From Prevotella sp. (lineage in GTDB: Bacteria; Bacteroidota; Bacteroidia; Bacteroidales; Bacteroidaceae): a DNA stretch of 42,646 nucleotides. Below are positions 14,919 through 25,397 of this stretch, in pieces (position 1 is the first letter of the stretch; the number at the start of each line of letters is the position of its first letter). The stretch spans positions 1 through 42,646 of the forward strand of contig JAILBT010000077.1 of NCBI GenBank assembly GCA_024680755.1, given 5' to 3'. Under the pieces are notes generated by a model, which searched no databases, was not told the DNA's origin, and saw nothing but the letters and a program-made list of their open reading frames with translations. The translations under genes were made by a program, and so were the position numbers.

Positions 14919-17687
14919 TTAGCGCACCACATACTTGCGTCCGTCGCGTATGTAGAGGCCTTTGCCGGCAGCCGACACGCGCTGGCCGTTCAGGTTGTAG
15001 AGCGTCACGTGGGCTGACTGCTTGGTGGCATCGACACCGTTGATGGCCGTCTCGATCATGTCCTTGTCAACCGCCACCTTTATGTTGTCAACCTTCATCG
15101 AACCATAGTAGCGTCCGGCCAGGTAGTAGAAGCCCTGCAGCCGTGTGGCGGTGGTGCCTTCGGGCAGTGTGTAGGTGCCCTGCTTCACTGTGACGTATGT
15201 GGTCATGTTGGTCACCTTGTAGTCAACGGTGCGCTGCGTGCCATCGACTGTCAGCACATAGTGGAACCAATCGCCAGTGGCCAGCTCAGCCAGGTTATCG
15301 CCGTCGTAGTTCAGCTGGACGCTACTACTGCTCTTGGGTATGACAAGACAGAGCAGCGAGTGCAGGTTGGCGTTGAGCGAGGCGTAGCTGAACCAGTGGT
15401 CTTTCTGCGGCACGTTATAGACGCCGCCCTCGGTCATGACCACAAACTGCGATGCGTCGGTGTTGCCGCTGTTCAGTGCCAGGTCGAACTCCAGCGTATA
15501 GCTGTCATATCCTTGTGAGGTGAAGAGCGAATAGACCGGTGTGGAGTTGACACCCTGTGGCAGTGCAAATTGCATGTATTGGCCGTGTTGGTCGTCGCTT
15601 TCCAGTGTAAGGTTGCCACGCTGGGCGACAGGGTTGAAGCTCCAGCTTGTGGCATCGGTCTGGCTCTCGTAGTCCTGTGCATAGACGGTCACAAGCTCGT
15701 CGGCCGGTTCGGGTGCGGGCTGGTTGAAATAGTCGGGCATGTAGTAGCCCACATGTGGAGGCTGGTTGTAGCTGACGTTCTGCCAGCAGATGCCCATGCG
15801 ATAGACGTGGTCGTGCATCAGCGTGGCGATGGGGTAGGCGGTGGGCACATTGGTAGTGAAGATGTTTATCTTCGATGGGTCGCTGCCGTCGTAGAAGACG
15901 ATTTCCTCGCGCCAGTCGCCCAGGATGTCGGCCTGCAGGCATGGCACGCCCTTAGAGCCGTTGATACTCTTTGAGTTGGCTATCTGATACAGGTTGGTGT
16001 TGCGCTTGGGATACATGCGGGTGTAGCCGTCGCCGTTCCATTTCTCGAGGAAGGGGCTGTTGTGGTTCGATATGTCGCCGAGCAGTTCCTCCTGCATGTC
16101 GCCGTCCCAGTAGATACGGAAATTGTTGACCGTTGGCCCCCACTGCGAGACGACCTCGCCCGTGGCGCAGCTGCGGCTCTGGTTGTCGGCTGCCGACGAG
16201 AAGAATGCTTCGCGGTGTGTGGGCGACACCTGTGCTGCCAGGCCGCGTCCGTTGTCCACGCCCGCAGGACCGCCTTTGAGCAGCACGACGCCGGTGGCGG
16301 CATCGTGAATGTCCCATGCGTAGGTTCCTTTGTCCTCGTGCACGTCGAACACCTCCAGTCCGGGACGGTCTGGCAGCAGGTCGGCCAGGTGCATGGCATC
16401 GCCGTGGCCGTAGCCAACGGCATAGAGCAGCCGGCCGTTGTCGTCGCAGGCAGCCGAGCCGAAGAGAATCTCGTCCTTGCCGTCGCCGTCAACGTCGGCC
16501 ACGCTCAGGTTGTGGTTGCCGTTGCCGTACATCGTGGCCGAGCCTTCGCCGCTGGTGCTGCTATTGTTGGTGTAGTTGGTTGTCTGCATGCTGGCGTTGG
16601 TCACGCTGTAGGCTGTCTTCGACGACGAGCAGTGCAGCCAGCGGTGCACCAGTTTCTGCCCCTTGTAGTCCACGGCCCACAGATAGGCTCGTGTGTAGTA
16701 GCCACGGCACATTATGGCCGAGGCCGTGCGGGTGTCCTTGTCGAGGTGTGCCACGGCTGCCAGGTAGCGGTCGCAGCGGTTGCCCGAGTTGTCGCCCCAG
16801 AAGCTCTTGTCGGGGTTGTTGCCCACGCTGCCATAGCCACCGGCCCGATTGGGATTGTACCAGATGGTGTGGATGGCCTTGCCTGTCTGTCCGCCGAACA
16901 CGGTCAGATATTCCGGTCCGCTAAGCGGCCGGCCACTGCTGTTGCGATAGTCGGCGCTGTTGTCGGTGTTGCGTATGTTGTTGTCGTCGGCTGCGGCAGT
17001 GACGTAGTTACCCTGCCCGTCAAGCGAACCGGGCGCCGTCTTGCAGATCATCTCGGCCAGGCCGTCGCCGTCGAAGTCATAGACAAGGAACTGTGTGTAG
17101 TGAGCGCCGGCGCGTATGTTCTTGCCCAGGTCTATGCGCCATAGCTTTGTGCCGTCCAGCCTATAGCAGTCGAGCAGGCAGTTGGCTGTAGTGCCGCCAC
17201 TGGCGTTATCCTTTGAATTTGAAGGGTCCCATTTCACCACAAGCTCGTATTCGCCGTCGCCGTCCATGTCGCCCACACTCATGTCGTTGGGGGTGTATGA
17301 CGCGCCGCCACTGTCGGCCGGCCTGTCGAGCTGCAGCTGTGTGTAGATGTCGCCCCACGAGTGTCTGGCCGTTGACGTGTCGAGCACGTTGCCGTTCAGC
17401 TTTGCCACCACCGTGTAGGTGTCGGAGGCCTGTCCGCCGGCATCGTTTAGGCAGGTGGCACCGCTAAGTCCGCTGGCCAGGACGGTGTTGTTGCGCTTCA
17501 CGTCGAAGGTGATGTTCTTGTCGTCGGTGCCTAACAGTCGCCAGCTGATGAAGCGGCCGCCGCTCTGTCCGGCCACTACCACAACGCCACGGTCGAGGGC
17601 CTCCATCTGCGAGGCAGGCGTGGTCTGAGCATGCAATGCAGCGGCTTGCAGCATCAGCAAGGACGCTGCGAAAAATCTTGTAATCAT
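14919..17687 (-). CDS. secreted rhamnogalacturonan lyase, PL11 family, with C-terminal lectin-like domain
   Basis: Cleaves rhamnogalacturonan I of pectin by beta-elimination, outside the cytoplasm. Length 922 residues, versus about 620 for minimal PL11 enzymes. Signal peptide at 1-20 (ends ALHA). Residues about 25-105 match the N-terminal beta-sandwich (MEALDRGVVVV). The eight-bladed propeller has calcium motifs DMDGDGEYE near 140, DFDGDGLAE near 204 and DVDGDGKDE. It also shows LQADILGDWREEIVFYD and YNQPPHVGYYMPDYF, hallmarks of PL11. About 690-880 is a jelly-roll, carbohydrate-binding-like region. The end (LYNLNGQRVSAAGKGLYIRD) is a Bacteroidetes C-terminal tail of sorting type. It is monocistronic, between a promoter box at 17741-17748 and a terminator. 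It pairs functionally with the acetylesterase at 32578. Confidence 0.93.
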   Translation of the reverse strand: MITRFFAASLLMLQAAALHAQTTPASQMEALDRGVVVVAGQSGGRFISWRLLGTDDKNITFDVKRNNTVLASGLSGATCLNDAGGQASDTYTVVAKLNGNVLDTSTARHSWGDIYTQLQLDRPADSGGASYTPNDMSVGDMDGDGEYELVVKWDPSNSKDNASGGTTANCLLDCYRLDGTKLWRIDLGKNIRAGAHYTQFLVYDFDGDGLAEMICKTAPGSLDGQGNYVTAAADDNNIRNTDNSADYRNSSGRPLSGPEYLTVFGGQTGKAIHTIWYNPNRAGGYGSVGNNPDKSFWGDNSGNRCDRYLAAVAHLDKDTRTASAIMCRGYYTRAYLWAVDYKGQKLVHRWLHCSSSKTAYSVTNASMQTTNYTNNSSTSGEGSATMYGNGNHNLSVADVDGDGKDEILFGSAACDDNGRLLYAVGYGHGDAMHLADLLPDRPGLEVFDVHEDKGTYAWDIHDAATGVVLLKGGPAGVDNGRGLAAQVSPTHREAFFSSAADNQSRSCATGEVVSQWGPTVNNFRIYWDGDMQEELLGDISNHNSPFLEKWNGDGYTRMYPKRNTNLYQIANSKSINGSKGVPCLQADILGDWREEIVFYDGSDPSKINIFTTNVPTAYPIATLMHDHVYRMGICWQNVSYNQPPHVGYYMPDYFNQPAPEPADELVTVYAQDYESQTDATSWSFNPVAQRGNLTLESDDQHGQYMQFALPQGVNSTPVYSLFTSQGYDSYTLEFDLALNSGNTDASQFVVMTEGGVYNVPQKDHWFSYASLNANLHSLLCLVIPKSSSSVQLNYDGDNLAELATGDWFHYVLTVDGTQRTVDYKVTNMTTYVTVKQGTYTLPEGTTATRLQGFYYLAGRYYGSMKVDNIKVAVDKDMIETAINGVDATKQSAHVTLYNLNGQRVSAAGKGLYIRDGRKYVVR

Positions 17688-17740
17688 GTTTTAGGTTTTG
17701 TTTGAATTGAGTGATGTTTCTGGTTATGGCAAATCGGCTG

Positions 17741-17748
17741 CAAAGCTA
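17741..17748 (-). promoter_or_regulatory. -7 promoter box for the PL11 lyase
   Basis: TAGCTTTG on the minus strand fits TAnnTTTG, 53 bp before the start codon. No good TTTG box lies 19-21 bp upstream, so it may need an activator. Confidence 0.5.
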
Positions 17749-17829
17749 CACATTATTTTTTGTTTTCTGCTTTTCCTGTGCCAACTTTTTTTTTGATAGC
17801 TGTCAATAGGACGCTTTTTTATTAAAATA

Positions 17830-17861
17830 TGTTGGCGTAAAGAAAAAAATGCGTAAATTTG
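17830..17861 (+). promoter_or_regulatory. promoter of dxs-trkA-trkH
   Basis: TAAATTTG (17854-17861) with TGTTGG ending about 19 bp upstream (17830-17835). The dxs start codon is 148 bp downstream of the -7 box, which predicts a leader of about 140 nt. Confidence 0.6.
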
Positions 17862-17867
17862 CAGCCG

Positions 17868-18009
17868 AAAAACAGAGACGCGACGTGTCGCGTTTGCTTC
17901 TGCACCAGGTGCGAGCCGTCGCGCTGCCCAAGGTAAGACCCTGTCTGACCGTGGCGGTGCGGAAGCCACTTAAAAACTGTTGAATTAACTAGACAGACTA
18001 AATCTAATT
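17868..18009 (+). other. long structured 5' leader of dxs
   Basis: About 140 nt between the predicted transcription start and the TTG start codon. It contains ACGCGAC/GTCGCGT (17878-17893), GCACC/GGTGC (17902-17912), GTGGC/GCCAC (17951-17955 with 17965-17969), and CTGTCT with AGACAG (17941-17946 with 17991-17996). I do not recognise it as a known riboswitch. The first hairpin resembles a common interspersed repeat. Confidence 0.4.
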
Positions 18010-19908
18010 TTGGAAGAAAGCAATCACAAGAGTCTTCTCGCCCTGACGGACTATCCCGAGCAGTTGCGCAAGCTGTCGCTTGACCAGCTTCCCCAGCTGT
18101 GCAACGAGCTAAGGCACTTCATCATCGAGCAGCTGTCGCACAATCCCGGCCATCTGGCCTCAAGCCTTGGTACCGTGGAGATGACTGTGGCCCTGCACTA
18201 TGTGTTCAACACGCCAGAGGACCGCATCGTGTGGGACGTGGGCCATCAGGCCTACGGCCACAAGATACTGACCGGCAGGCGCGACCGCTTCGACACCAAT
18301 CGCAAGATGGGCGGGCTCAGGCCCTTTCCGTCGCCAATGGAGAGCCCCTACGACACCTTTGCCTGCGGACATGCCAGCAACAGCATCTCGGCGGCGCTGG
18401 GCATGGCCGTGGCAGCAAGGCAGGAAGGCACCGACAGGCGCGTCGTGGCCGTGATAGGCGACGGTGCCATGAGCGGTGGGCTGGCCTTCGAGGGACTGAA
18501 CAACGTAAGCAGCAGCCCCAACGACCTGCTCATTATCTTGAACGACAACAACATGTCGATAGACCGCTCTGTGGGTGGCATGAAGCAGGTGCTGATAGGG
18601 TTGAGCACCAACGAGACATATAATGCCCTGCGCTATCGCATGGCTGAATGGATGCGCAGGCGCGGTATGCTGAAAGAGGACCGCCGCAAGGGCATTATCC
18701 GCCTGAGCAACGCCGTGAAGAGCGCCCTGAGTCATCAGCAGAACATCTTCGAGGGCATGAACATACGCTATTTCGGACCCATCAACGGCCACGACGTGAA
18801 GGAGCTGGTGCGCGTGTTGCGCCAGCTGAAAGACATGCGCGGACCCAAGCTGCTGCACCTGCACACCGTGAAGGGCAAAGGCTACGAGGTGGCCCAGGCC
18901 GACCCCACGCTGTGGCACGCACCGGGCAAGTTTGACCCCGACACCGGCGAGCGTATCAGCGAGAGCAAGCCCGGACAGCCGCCGCGCTTCCAGGATGTCT
19001 TTGGCGAGACGCTGCTCGAGCTGGCCCGGCAGAACAAGAACATCGTGGGCGTGACACCGGCCATGCCCACGGGCTGCTCGATGAACATCATGGCCCACGA
19101 GCTGCCGACCCGCGTGTTCGACGTGGGTATAGCCGAGGGGCACGCCGTGACCTTCTCGGGCGGCATGGCCAAGGACGGTCTGCAGCCGTTCTGCAATATC
19201 TACAGTGCTTTCTCACAGCGTGCCTACGACCATGTTATCCACGATGTGGCACTGCTGTCGCTGCCCGTGGTGCTGTGCTTAGACAGGGCCGGACTGGTGG
19301 GCGAGGACGGTGCCACACATCACGGGGCGTTCGACGTGGCAGCGCTGAGGCCCGTGCCCAACCTGACCATCTGCTCGCCCATGGACGAGCGAGAGCTGCG
19401 CCATCTGATGTACACGGCCCAGCTGCCTGGCAAGGGCCCGGTGGTGATACGCTATCCGCGGGGACGCGGCTCGCAGCCCGACTGGCGTGTGCCTATGCAC
19501 GAGCTGGCCATAGGCAAGGGACGCTGCCTGCGCGCGGGCACCGACGTGGCCGTGCTGAGCTTCGGTCCCATCGGTGTAGAGGCGGCCAAAGCCATCGACC
19601 TGCTGGCCCGTAAAAAGCCGGGGCTGTCTGTGGCCCACTATGACATGCGCTTTGCCAAGCCTCTCGACGAAGAATTGCTTGCCGACATCGGACGACGCTT
19701 CAGCCGCATAGTGACCGTGGAGGACGGCGTGCGCAACGGTGGCTTCGGCTCGGCCGTGCTCGAATGGATGTCAGACCGCGGCTATCAGCCGCACTTGGTC
19801 CGACTCGGACTGCCCGACACGTTCGTAGAGCACGGAACCGTGGCACAGCTGCAGCAGCTTGTGGGCCTCGACGCTGAAGGAATAGCAACAGCCATAGAAA
19901 ACGTATGA
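18010..19908 (+). CDS. dxs: 1-deoxy-D-xylulose-5-phosphate synthase
   Basis: Thiamine diphosphate enzyme that condenses pyruvate and glyceraldehyde 3-phosphate, the first step of the MEP isoprenoid pathway. The 632 residues are full length. Motifs: [11 protein letters not shown] near 44, [11 protein letters not shown] near 80, thiamine-binding GDGAMSGG near 153 with [23 protein letters not shown], and a transketolase-type C-terminal half with [17 protein letters not shown]. The start must be TTG 18010: the frame is closed at 17986-17988 by TAA, and no ATG or GTG precedes the conserved N-terminus. It overlaps trkA by 4 bp (ATGA), so the two are translationally coupled. Confidence 0.96.
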   Translation: MEESNHKSLLALTDYPEQLRKLSLDQLPQLCNELRHFIIEQLSHNPGHLASSLGTVEMTVALHYVFNTPEDRIVWDVGHQAYGHKILTGRRDRFDTNRKMGGLRPFPSPMESPYDTFACGHASNSISAALGMAVAARQEGTDRRVVAVIGDGAMSGGLAFEGLNNVSSSPNDLLIILNDNNMSIDRSVGGMKQVLIGLSTNETYNALRYRMAEWMRRRGMLKEDRRKGIIRLSNAVKSALSHQQNIFEGMNIRYFGPINGHDVKELVRVLRQLKDMRGPKLLHLHTVKGKGYEVAQADPTLWHAPGKFDPDTGERISESKPGQPPRFQDVFGETLLELARQNKNIVGVTPAMPTGCSMNIMAHELPTRVFDVGIAEGHAVTFSGGMAKDGLQPFCNIYSAFSQRAYDHVIHDVALLSLPVVLCLDRAGLVGEDGATHHGAFDVAALRPVPNLTICSPMDERELRHLMYTAQLPGKGPVVIRYPRGRGSQPDWRVPMHELAIGKGRCLRAGTDVAVLSFGPIGVEAAKAIDLLARKKPGLSVAHYDMRFAKPLDEELLADIGRRFSRIVTVEDGVRNGGFGSAVLEWMSDRGYQPHLVRLGLPDTFVEHGTVAQLQQLVGLDAEGIATAIENV

Positions 19909-21269
19909 GAATAGTCATTGCCGGGGCAGGCTCGGTCGGAAGCCATCTGGCACGGCTCTTTGCCAAGCAGCACACCAGCTGTGTGCTGATAGACGACGAT
20001 GCCGAGCGCCTGAACAACCTGGAGCAGCAGATAGACGTGATGACCATGCCTGCCGCTCCGACCAACATCAGTGCCCTGCAGCAGGCCGGTGTCGAAGGGG
20101 CCGACCTCTTCGTGGGCGTGACGCGTATGGAGACACGCAACCTGGTGTGCTGCGCACTGGCCAAGCAGCTGGGGGCGCAAAAGACCATAGCGCGCATCGA
20201 CAACTATGAGTATCTCAGGCAGGACAACCGCCGCTACTTTCAGCAGCTTGGCATCGACGAGCTGATATATCCCGAGGTGCTGGCTGCCCATGACATCGTC
20301 AACGGACTGAAGATGTCGTGGGTCAGGCAGCGTTGGGATGTATATGGCGGTGCCCTGGTGCTGCTCGGCATCAAGCTGCGAAAGGAATGTAAGATTTTCG
20401 GCCAGCCGCTCAAGGACATCTGCGGGGCCGACGACCCCTATCACATTGTTGCCCTGAAGCGCGGCGAGGAGACACTCATACCCGGCGGTATGGACCAGCT
20501 GCAACAGGGCGACCTGGCCTATTTCATGACCACGCCGGAGTATATAGGCTACATACGCGAGGTGGTGGGCAAGGAGAAATATGAAGACGTGAGCAACGTC
20601 ATCATCATGGGAGGCGGAAAGACGGCGCTGCGCGCCGCGCTGGCCACACCCGACTATATGGACGTGAAGATAATAGAGATGGACGCTGCCCGCTGCGACG
20701 AGCTGAACACCCTGTTGGGCCACTCGTCGGCAATGGTCATTCACGGCGACGGACGCGACCTGGCCCTGCTGCAGGAGGAAAACATTGGCCACACGCAAGC
20801 CTTTGTCGCGCTGACGGGCAACGCCGAGACAAACATTCTGGCCTGCCTGGCTGCAAAGAAACTGGGCGTGCGCAAGACGATAGCCCGCGTCGAACACTTC
20901 GACTATATCTCCACCGCCCAGCAGTTGGACATTGGCACCATCGTCAACAAGAAGAGCGCCGCCGCCAGCTATATCTACCAGCAGACACTGCCAAGCAACG
21001 TGCGCAACCTGCGCTCGCTGATGGTGGTCGATGCCGATGTGGCCGAGATGCAGGTAGAGCCGGGGGCGCGCGTAACGTGCAAGCCCGTCAAGGAGCTGGG
21101 ACTGCCACGGGGCATAGCGCTCGGCGGACTGGTAAGAAACGGACAGGGCATACTCATCAATGGCAACACGCAGATAGAGGCGGGCGACGTGGTGATGGTG
21201 TTCTGCCACGAACAGAACATGAAGCGCGTGGAGCACTTCTTCAAGGTGCCTAAACTATTCAACCTGTAA
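19905..21269 (+). CDS. trkA: Trk potassium uptake system regulatory protein TrkA
   Basis: Peripheral NAD(H)-binding subunit that gates the TrkH channel at the inner membrane. The 454 residues hold two RCK repeats. The first Rossmann motif is [10 protein letters not shown] (6-15) with an acidic LIDDD end; the second is [14 protein letters not shown] near 230 with IIEMD. Each is followed by an RCK-C domain. The ATG overlaps the dxs stop by 4 bp. trkH begins about 47 bp downstream, so both subunits are made from one message. The dxs-trkA-trkH order is, as far as I recall, conserved in Bacteroidales. Confidence 0.95.
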   Translation: MRIVIAGAGSVGSHLARLFAKQHTSCVLIDDDAERLNNLEQQIDVMTMPAAPTNISALQQAGVEGADLFVGVTRMETRNLVCCALAKQLGAQKTIARIDNYEYLRQDNRRYFQQLGIDELIYPEVLAAHDIVNGLKMSWVRQRWDVYGGALVLLGIKLRKECKIFGQPLKDICGADDPYHIVALKRGEETLIPGGMDQLQQGDLAYFMTTPEYIGYIREVVGKEKYEDVSNVIIMGGGKTALRAALATPDYMDVKIIEMDAARCDELNTLLGHSSAMVIHGDGRDLALLQEENIGHTQAFVALTGNAETNILACLAAKKLGVRKTIARVEHFDYISTAQQLDIGTIVNKKSAAASYIYQQTLPSNVRNLRSLMVVDADVAEMQVEPGARVTCKPVKELGLPRGIALGGLVRNGQGILINGNTQIEAGDVVMVFCHEQNMKRVEHFFKVPKLFNL

Positions 21270-21316
21270 GTGGGGCATCCCACGGATTCCCAAATCTCTT
21301 AATCTTTCATCATACC

Positions 21317-22774
21317 CTGATCAACTGGCGTATCATATCTAAGGTGCTGGGCACGCTGCTCTGGTTTGAGACTGCCTTCATGGCTGTGTGTGCCCTTATG
21401 GCCGTCGGCTACGGCGAGGACGGCTCGGTGGCTTTCCTTCTGTCGGTGCTTGTCACCGCTGCGTGCTCGGTGGTGCTGCGAGCCGCCGGCATACAGTCGG
21501 GTGGGTCCATATCCCGCCGTGAAGCATATCTGCTGGTGTCGCTGGCGTGGGTGATGTTCAGCGCTTTCGGCATGTTGCCATACCTGTTCTTCGGTGTTCT
21601 GCCCGACCTGACCGACGCCTTCTTCGAGTCGATGTCGGGCTTCACCACCACCGGTGCCACTCTGATAGACCGCGTAGAGCTGCTGCCCCACAGCCTGCTC
21701 TTCTGGCGCTCGCTGACGCAGTGGATAGGCGGCCTGGGTATAGTGTTCTTCACCATAGCCCTGCTGCCGTCGATGACCGGTGGCAGTGTCAGGGTTTTTG
21801 CTGCCGAGGCCACGGGGCCCATGCGTTCACGCATACACCCCAAGCTGAGCACAGGCGCCAAATGGATATGGAGCATCTACCTGCTGCTCACCATGCTGTG
21901 CGGCCTATGCTTCTGGCTGTGCGGCATGAGCGTGTTCGATGCCGCCTGCTACTCGATGTCAACCACGGCCACCGGAGGCTTCACACCACAAGACGATGGT
22001 CTGACATCGTTCCACTCGCCGATGATGGAGTATGTCAGCACGGGCTTCATGTTCCTGTCGGGCATCAATTTCACATTATTATACATGGCCATGTTCCGTC
22101 GTCACCTGTCGGCACTGCTGCACAGCGAGGAGTTCCATTTCTATCTCGGTGCCATCATGCTGCCGGCCGCCATCATTGCCACGGTGCTTGTCTCGTCGTG
22201 CGGCTACGATGTGGAACATGCCGTGCGCTCGGCCCTGTTCCATGTGGTGTCTATGCTGACCACCACCGGTGTCTTTACCGAGGACATCGGAACCTGGCCC
22301 TACATCACATGGCTGCTGCTGGCCCTGTGCGGCGTGATGGGCGCTTCGGGCGGCAGCACCACCGGCGGACTGAAGAGCATGCGCTGTCTGATGCTGGTCA
22401 AGCAGATACGCAGCGAACTGCACCGCATGTTGCACCCCAACGCCATACTGCCTGTGCGTATCGACGGACAGCCGGTGTCGCGCGACAAGCTGTCGCAGCT
22501 CTCCACATTCTTCACCATCAACATCATGATGCTGCTCATTGCCACGGCAGTCATGGTGCTGTCAGACATCGACCTGGTCAACAGCGTGCAGATTGCAATA
22601 AGCCTCGTGGCAAACGTCGGAGCACCGCTGTCGTCAGACGTGGGGCCATCGATGAGCTGGGCCAGCCTGCCAGATGGCACCAAGTGGCTCGCAACGGGGC
22701 TCATGCTCATGGGACGACTGGAGATAATGACGCTGATGGTCATATTCACACGTGAGTTCTGGCGCGAGAGATAA
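21317..22774 (+). CDS. trkH: Trk potassium transporter membrane subunit TrkH
   Basis: Inner-membrane K+ channel-like subunit working with TrkA. About 485 residues with eight or more hydrophobic helices and four selectivity-filter loops: SGFTTTGAT, STTATGGFT, VSMLTTTGVF and LVANVGAP. The conserved charged sequence GGSTTGGLKSMR is present. Start choice is unusual: a GTG at 21344 begins inside the first helix (MLGTLLW), but the nine codons before it (LINWRIISK) match the normal TrkH N-terminus. These begin at CTG 21317; no ATG, GTG or TTG is in frame further up to the stop at 21251. I use CTG 21317, with GTG 21344 as the alternative. Confidence 0.9.
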   Translation: MINWRIISKVLGTLLWFETAFMAVCALMAVGYGEDGSVAFLLSVLVTAACSVVLRAAGIQSGGSISRREAYLLVSLAWVMFSAFGMLPYLFFGVLPDLTDAFFESMSGFTTTGATLIDRVELLPHSLLFWRSLTQWIGGLGIVFFTIALLPSMTGGSVRVFAAEATGPMRSRIHPKLSTGAKWIWSIYLLLTMLCGLCFWLCGMSVFDAACYSMSTTATGGFTPQDDGLTSFHSPMMEYVSTGFMFLSGINFTLLYMAMFRRHLSALLHSEEFHFYLGAIMLPAAIIATVLVSSCGYDVEHAVRSALFHVVSMLTTTGVFTEDIGTWPYITWLLLALCGVMGASGGSTTGGLKSMRCLMLVKQIRSELHRMLHPNAILPVRIDGQPVSRDKLSQLSTFFTINIMMLLIATAVMVLSDIDLVNSVQIAISLVANVGAPLSSDVGPSMSWASLPDGTKWLATGLMLMGRLEIMTLMVIFTREFWRER

Positions 22775-22792
22775 AGAAAATCAAATGAAAGG

Positions 22793-22824
22793 TTTGGCAG
22801 TTAATGCTTTTTTGCGTAACTTTG
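22793..22824 (+). promoter_or_regulatory. promoter of lon-tgt
   Basis: TTTG (22793-22796), 20 bp, then TAACTTTG (22817-22824), a full match to the Bacteroidetes consensus. A short hairpin TGGAAG/CTTCCA follows in the leader, about 78 nt before the lon ATG. Confidence 0.75.
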
Positions 22825-22901
22825 CCGCCCGAACCATAGAATGGAAGGGCAACGGCTCTTCCACACCCGATAACACCAACATACAACGTTAATTCAACAA
22901 G

Positions 22902-25397
22902 ATGTTCACAGACTCAGACATATTTGACATGCAGCCCGCAACCAACGGCTTCCACATGATAGCCGACGTGGAGGGCGACTTCGGAGAACTGCTGAAGACC
23001 GACAAGCCGTCGGAGGTAGCCATCATGCCCGTGAAGAACATGGTTCTCTTCCCCGGCGTGGTAACACCCATCATGGTGTCTCGGCCGTCAAGCCAGGCCC
23101 TGGTGAAGAAAGCAGAGAAAAAACATACGATTATAGTGCTGGCCACACAGAAGGACAGCGACATAGACGAGCCGCAGCTTGAGGACCTCTATCCCGTGGG
23201 CATATATGCTCGCGTGATGAAGCACCTGTCAATGCCTATGGGCATACAGGCCACCATAGTGCAGGGCTTCGGCAGGGTCAGGATAGACAGTCTGAACGAA
23301 GAGCGTCACCCATACCTGACAGGCAAGGTAACACCACTGCCAGAGAGTATGCCAGACAAGCGTGACCGTGAGTTCCAAACAGCTCTGCAGGACATGCGAA
23401 AGATGACACGCGACTATGCCATGTTGTCCGACGAAATACCGAACGAGGCAGCCTCGGCCATAAACAACATCAACAACGATGTGATGGCACTCAATTTTGT
23501 CTGCACCAACATGCCGTTCACCATCGAGGAAAAAATGGACCTGCTGTCGCAGCCAGGCGTCAAGGACAGACTGTTCGGCTGTCTGAAACTGCTGAACCGC
23601 GAGGTGGGGCTGCAGCACCTGAAAGCCGACATACGCGACAAGACACGCGACGACATCGACGAGCAGCAGCGCAACTTTTTCCTGCGCCAGCAGATAAAGA
23701 ACATGCAGAAGGCCATACAGGGCGAGGAAGAAGACGGTGAGGTGCAGAAGCTGAAGGAGAAAGCTGCCGCAAAACGCTGGCCAGAGCATGCCCAGGAGGC
23801 GTTCAGTAAGGGAGTGGAACGCTTGTCAGGCGAGCCGCAGCAGAGCCCGGAGTACGGCCTGTGGCTTAACTACCTGCAGACGCTGGTGGAGCTGCCCTGG
23901 GACGACTGTACCAAGGATAACCTCGACCTGAAGCGTGCACGACGCATTCTCGACCGCGACCACTATGGCATGGAGAAAGTCAAGGAGCGCATACTGGAGC
24001 ACTTGGCAGTACTGGCACTCAGGGGAGACCTGAAAAGTCCGATACTCTGTCTTGTAGGGCCTCCGGGTGTGGGCAAGACGTCGCTCGGCAAGAGCATTGC
24101 CGACGCCATGAAGCGCAAGTATGTGCGGGTGTCGCTGGGCGGACTGCACGACGAGGCCGAGATACGCGGACACCGACGCACATACATCGGGGCTATGCCA
24201 GGGCGTATCATAAAAAATATACAGAAGGCCGGGTCAAGCAATCCCGTTTTCATTCTCGACGAGATAGACAAGGTGACGCAGGCCACCGTGCACGGCGACC
24301 CTGCCTCGGCAATGCTTGAGGTGCTCGACCCCGAACAGAACGTGGCTTTCCACGACAACTATCTTGACCTGGACTACGACCTGTCGAAGGTCATGTTCAT
24401 AGCAACGGCCAACACACTGAGCACCATACCCAAGCCTCTGCTCGACCGCATGGAGGTGATAGAGCTGAGTGGATACATAACGGAAGAAAAGGTGGAGATA
24501 GCTCGTCGCCACCTCGTTCCGCGCGAGCTGGACAATACCGGACTGAACTTAGACAAGGCCATGCAGCCCCGTTTCACCAAGGCCGCGCTGGAGGCTATTG
24601 TCGAGAACTATACTCGCGAGAGCGGCGTGAGGCAGTTGGAGCGGCAGATCAACAAGGCGCTGCGTAAGGTGGCATACAAGGTTATGACAGCCGACACTGC
24701 CTCAGCCGAACCGTTGAAAATCACACCCGACAACCTGAAGGAACTGCTGGGAAAGGCTCCGTTCTATCGCGACATCTATCAGGGTAACAGCTATGCCGGT
24801 GTGGTGACGGGACTGGCATGGACCAGCGTCGGGGGCGAGATACTCTTCATCGAGACATCGCTCTCAAGGGGAAAGGCACAGAAGCTTACCCTGACCGGCA
24901 ACCTGGGCGATGTGATGAAGGAGAGCGCCGTGCTGGCCATGGAGTATGTCAAGGCACATGCCGACACGCTGGGCATAGACCACCGCCTGTTCGACCACTG
25001 GCAGCTGCACATACATGTGCCGGAAGGAGCCACGCCGAAAGACGGACCGTCGGCTGGCATAACCATTGCTACAAGCATAGCCTCGGCCATAACACAGCGA
25101 AAGGTGCGACGCAACACCGCCATGACGGGCGAGATAACATTGCGGGGCAAGGTGCTGCCCGTGGGAGGCATTAAAGAGAAGATTTTGGCCGCCAGGCGAG
25201 CCGGCATAACAGACATACTGCTGTGCCGCGACAACGAGAAAGACATAGCGGAGATACCCGAAATGTATCTGAAGGGCATCACGTTCCACTATGTGGAGAA
25301 CGTGCAGGACGTGTGGCAGTTCGCACTGACCGACGAGCTGGTTGACCATCCACAGCACTTCGACATTCCGGAAGAAAAGAACAGCGAGACACAATGA
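22902..25397 (+). CDS. lon: ATP-dependent protease Lon
   Basis: Soluble hexameric AAA+ protease that degrades damaged and regulatory proteins. The 831-residue product has the LonA layout. An N-terminal substrate domain starts at [14 protein letters not shown] (about 39-52). A coiled-coil stretch follows near 240-290. Walker A is GPPGVGKTS with Lys392, followed by VFILDEIDK. The protease domain has catalytic Ser717 in KDGPSAG and Lys in GGIKEK near 756-760. ATG 22902 is preceded by a strong promoter. Its stop overlaps the start of tgt (ATGA), so the two are coupled. Confidence 0.97.
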   Translation: MFTDSDIFDMQPATNGFHMIADVEGDFGELLKTDKPSEVAIMPVKNMVLFPGVVTPIMVSRPSSQALVKKAEKKHTIIVLATQKDSDIDEPQLEDLYPVGIYARVMKHLSMPMGIQATIVQGFGRVRIDSLNEERHPYLTGKVTPLPESMPDKRDREFQTALQDMRKMTRDYAMLSDEIPNEAASAINNINNDVMALNFVCTNMPFTIEEKMDLLSQPGVKDRLFGCLKLLNREVGLQHLKADIRDKTRDDIDEQQRNFFLRQQIKNMQKAIQGEEEDGEVQKLKEKAAAKRWPEHAQEAFSKGVERLSGEPQQSPEYGLWLNYLQTLVELPWDDCTKDNLDLKRARRILDRDHYGMEKVKERILEHLAVLALRGDLKSPILCLVGPPGVGKTSLGKSIADAMKRKYVRVSLGGLHDEAEIRGHRRTYIGAMPGRIIKNIQKAGSSNPVFILDEIDKVTQATVHGDPASAMLEVLDPEQNVAFHDNYLDLDYDLSKVMFIATANTLSTIPKPLLDRMEVIELSGYITEEKVEIARRHLVPRELDNTGLNLDKAMQPRFTKAALEAIVENYTRESGVRQLERQINKALRKVAYKVMTADTASAEPLKITPDNLKELLGKAPFYRDIYQGNSYAGVVTGLAWTSVGGEILFIETSLSRGKAQKLTLTGNLGDVMKESAVLAMEYVKAHADTLGIDHRLFDHWQLHIHVPEGATPKDGPSAGITIATSIASAITQRKVRRNTAMTGEITLRGKVLPVGGIKEKILAARRAGITDILLCRDNEKDIAEIPEMYLKGITFHYVENVQDVWQFALTDELVDHPQHFDIPEEKNSETQ

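Noticed and set aside
16062..17144. 360-codon plus-strand frame
   Set aside because: Antisense to the PL11 lyase; Val/Ala/His-rich shadow without domains.
17868..18009. cobalamin or TPP riboswitch in the dxs leader
   Set aside because: GCCAC is present, but the other conserved boxes of these riboswitches are not.
19785..21236. 483-codon minus-strand frame
   Set aside because: Antisense to trkA and the dxs end, both of which are clear by motif; composition is that of a shadow frame.
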